Source: Cupriavidus malaysiensis
GTDB lineage: Bacteria; Pseudomonadota; Gammaproteobacteria; Burkholderiales; Burkholderiaceae
Assembly (NCBI RefSeq): GCF_001854325.1
Contig: NZ_CP017755.1
Span: 248,001-312,000 of the forward strand
Direction of reading: 5' to 3'
Length of the DNA: 64,000 bases
The first letter of the stretch is position 1; each line of letters opens with the position of its first letter. Below are positions 63,725-64,000 of this stretch, one piece after another. The position numbers and the translations under genes are program-made. The notes beneath the pieces were generated by a model. It did no database searches and had not been told where the DNA came from. It was given only the letters and a program-made list of their open reading frames with translations.

Positions 63725-64000
63725 ATGAGTACCAGCCAGACCTTGACGATGCGCGTGCAGGCCATGCGCTACGAGGCACGCGGCATCGTCAGCGTGGAAC
63801 TGCGCGCCGTCGACGGCAGCGAACTGCCGGCCTATACGCCCGGCGCGCATATCGACCTGCACCTGGGCAACGGACTGGTGCGCAGCTACTCGCTGTGCGG
63901 CGCCCCCGAGCAGCGCGACCGCTACGTGGTCGGCGTGCTCAACGACCGCGCCAGCCGCGGCGGCTCGCGCTATGTGCACGAGCAGCTGCGCGTGGGCAGC
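63725..64000 (+). CDS. PDR/VanB-type oxygenase reductase (partial, C-terminus off window)
   Basis: The visible 92 codons show the N-terminal flavin domain of phthalate-dioxygenase-reductase-like proteins: [29 protein letters not shown], with the RxYSL flavin motif, then [25 protein letters not shown]. The NAD and C-terminal [2Fe-2S] domains should follow. It is the likely electron donor for the Rieske oxygenase at 53568, at the far end of the same operon. Confidence 0.85.
   Translation, partial: MSTSQTLTMRVQAMRYEARGIVSVELRAVDGSELPAYTPGAHIDLHLGNGLVRSYSLCGAPEQRDRYVVGVLNDRASRGGSRYVHEQLRVGS

Overview
The window is GC-rich DNA (about 68-70% G+C by eye), densely coded and free of tRNA, rRNA, CRISPR or insertion sequences that I can recognise. 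Gene content suggests a motile betaproteobacterium of the family Burkholderiaceae, most likely Cupriavidus or a close relative. The clues are a Burkholderia/Cupriavidus-type tad locus with a DUF3613 gene, FlhDC driving motAB-cheAWRDBYZ, an H-NS of the short Bordetella/Ralstonia type, a Bug-type periplasmic receptor and large aromatic catabolic operons. The genus is an inference from family knowledge, not a database match.

Layout. 1-3181: two divergent, paralogous glycine-rich lipoprotein genes share a 684-bp intergenic region with GTTACGTAAC dyads. 3553-16469: a complete Flp (tad) pilus locus (flp, prepilin peptidase, tadE, cpaB, secretin, cpaE/tadZ, tadA, tadB, tadC, tadD, a DUF3613 gene, a tadG-like gene and a sigma54-type activator). 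16501-21264: a small BOF protein (minus strand), then sbcD-sbcC. 21379-24200: the pcaIJF operon finishing the beta-ketoadipate pathway. 24425-29673: an SDR, a Bug receptor, a small unknown gene, a catalytically degenerate tyrosine recombinase, galE and an H-NS-like gene. 30145-48202: chemotaxis and motility, comprising a possible MCP remnant, an EAL protein, a receiver-cheW-MCP-MCP group, flhDC, motAB and cheAWRDBYZ. 48491-64000: a porin and two operons for aerobic catabolism of an aromatic or N-heterocyclic compound. This last region contains a molybdenum hydroxylase, a Rieske oxygenase with a reductase that is cut by the window end, an extradiol dioxygenase, a hydrolase, a TPP-dependent decarboxylase, an aspartate-dehydrogenase-like enzyme, an aldehyde dehydrogenase, SDRs and an IclR regulator.

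The most notable signal is regulatory. The porin promoter and the promoters of both catabolic operons share one architecture. Each has a 10-bp GGG-WWWW-CCC palindrome centred 34-35 bp upstream of a -10 element, followed by two 16-bp IclR-type dyads with start points exactly 19 bp apart. The pca promoter has the same two-dyad, 19-bp geometry with a different core sequence. This defines a putative local regulon of the IclR protein encoded at 56925-57755.

Other unusual points are a near-identical 642-bp direct repeat in two adjacent chemoreceptor genes, a FliA (sigma28) promoter whose -35 element lies in the last unit of a 12-bp tandem repeat, a possible MCP remnant downstream of sigma28-like motifs, a composition shift inside tadG, and an FNR-like box upstream of flhDC.
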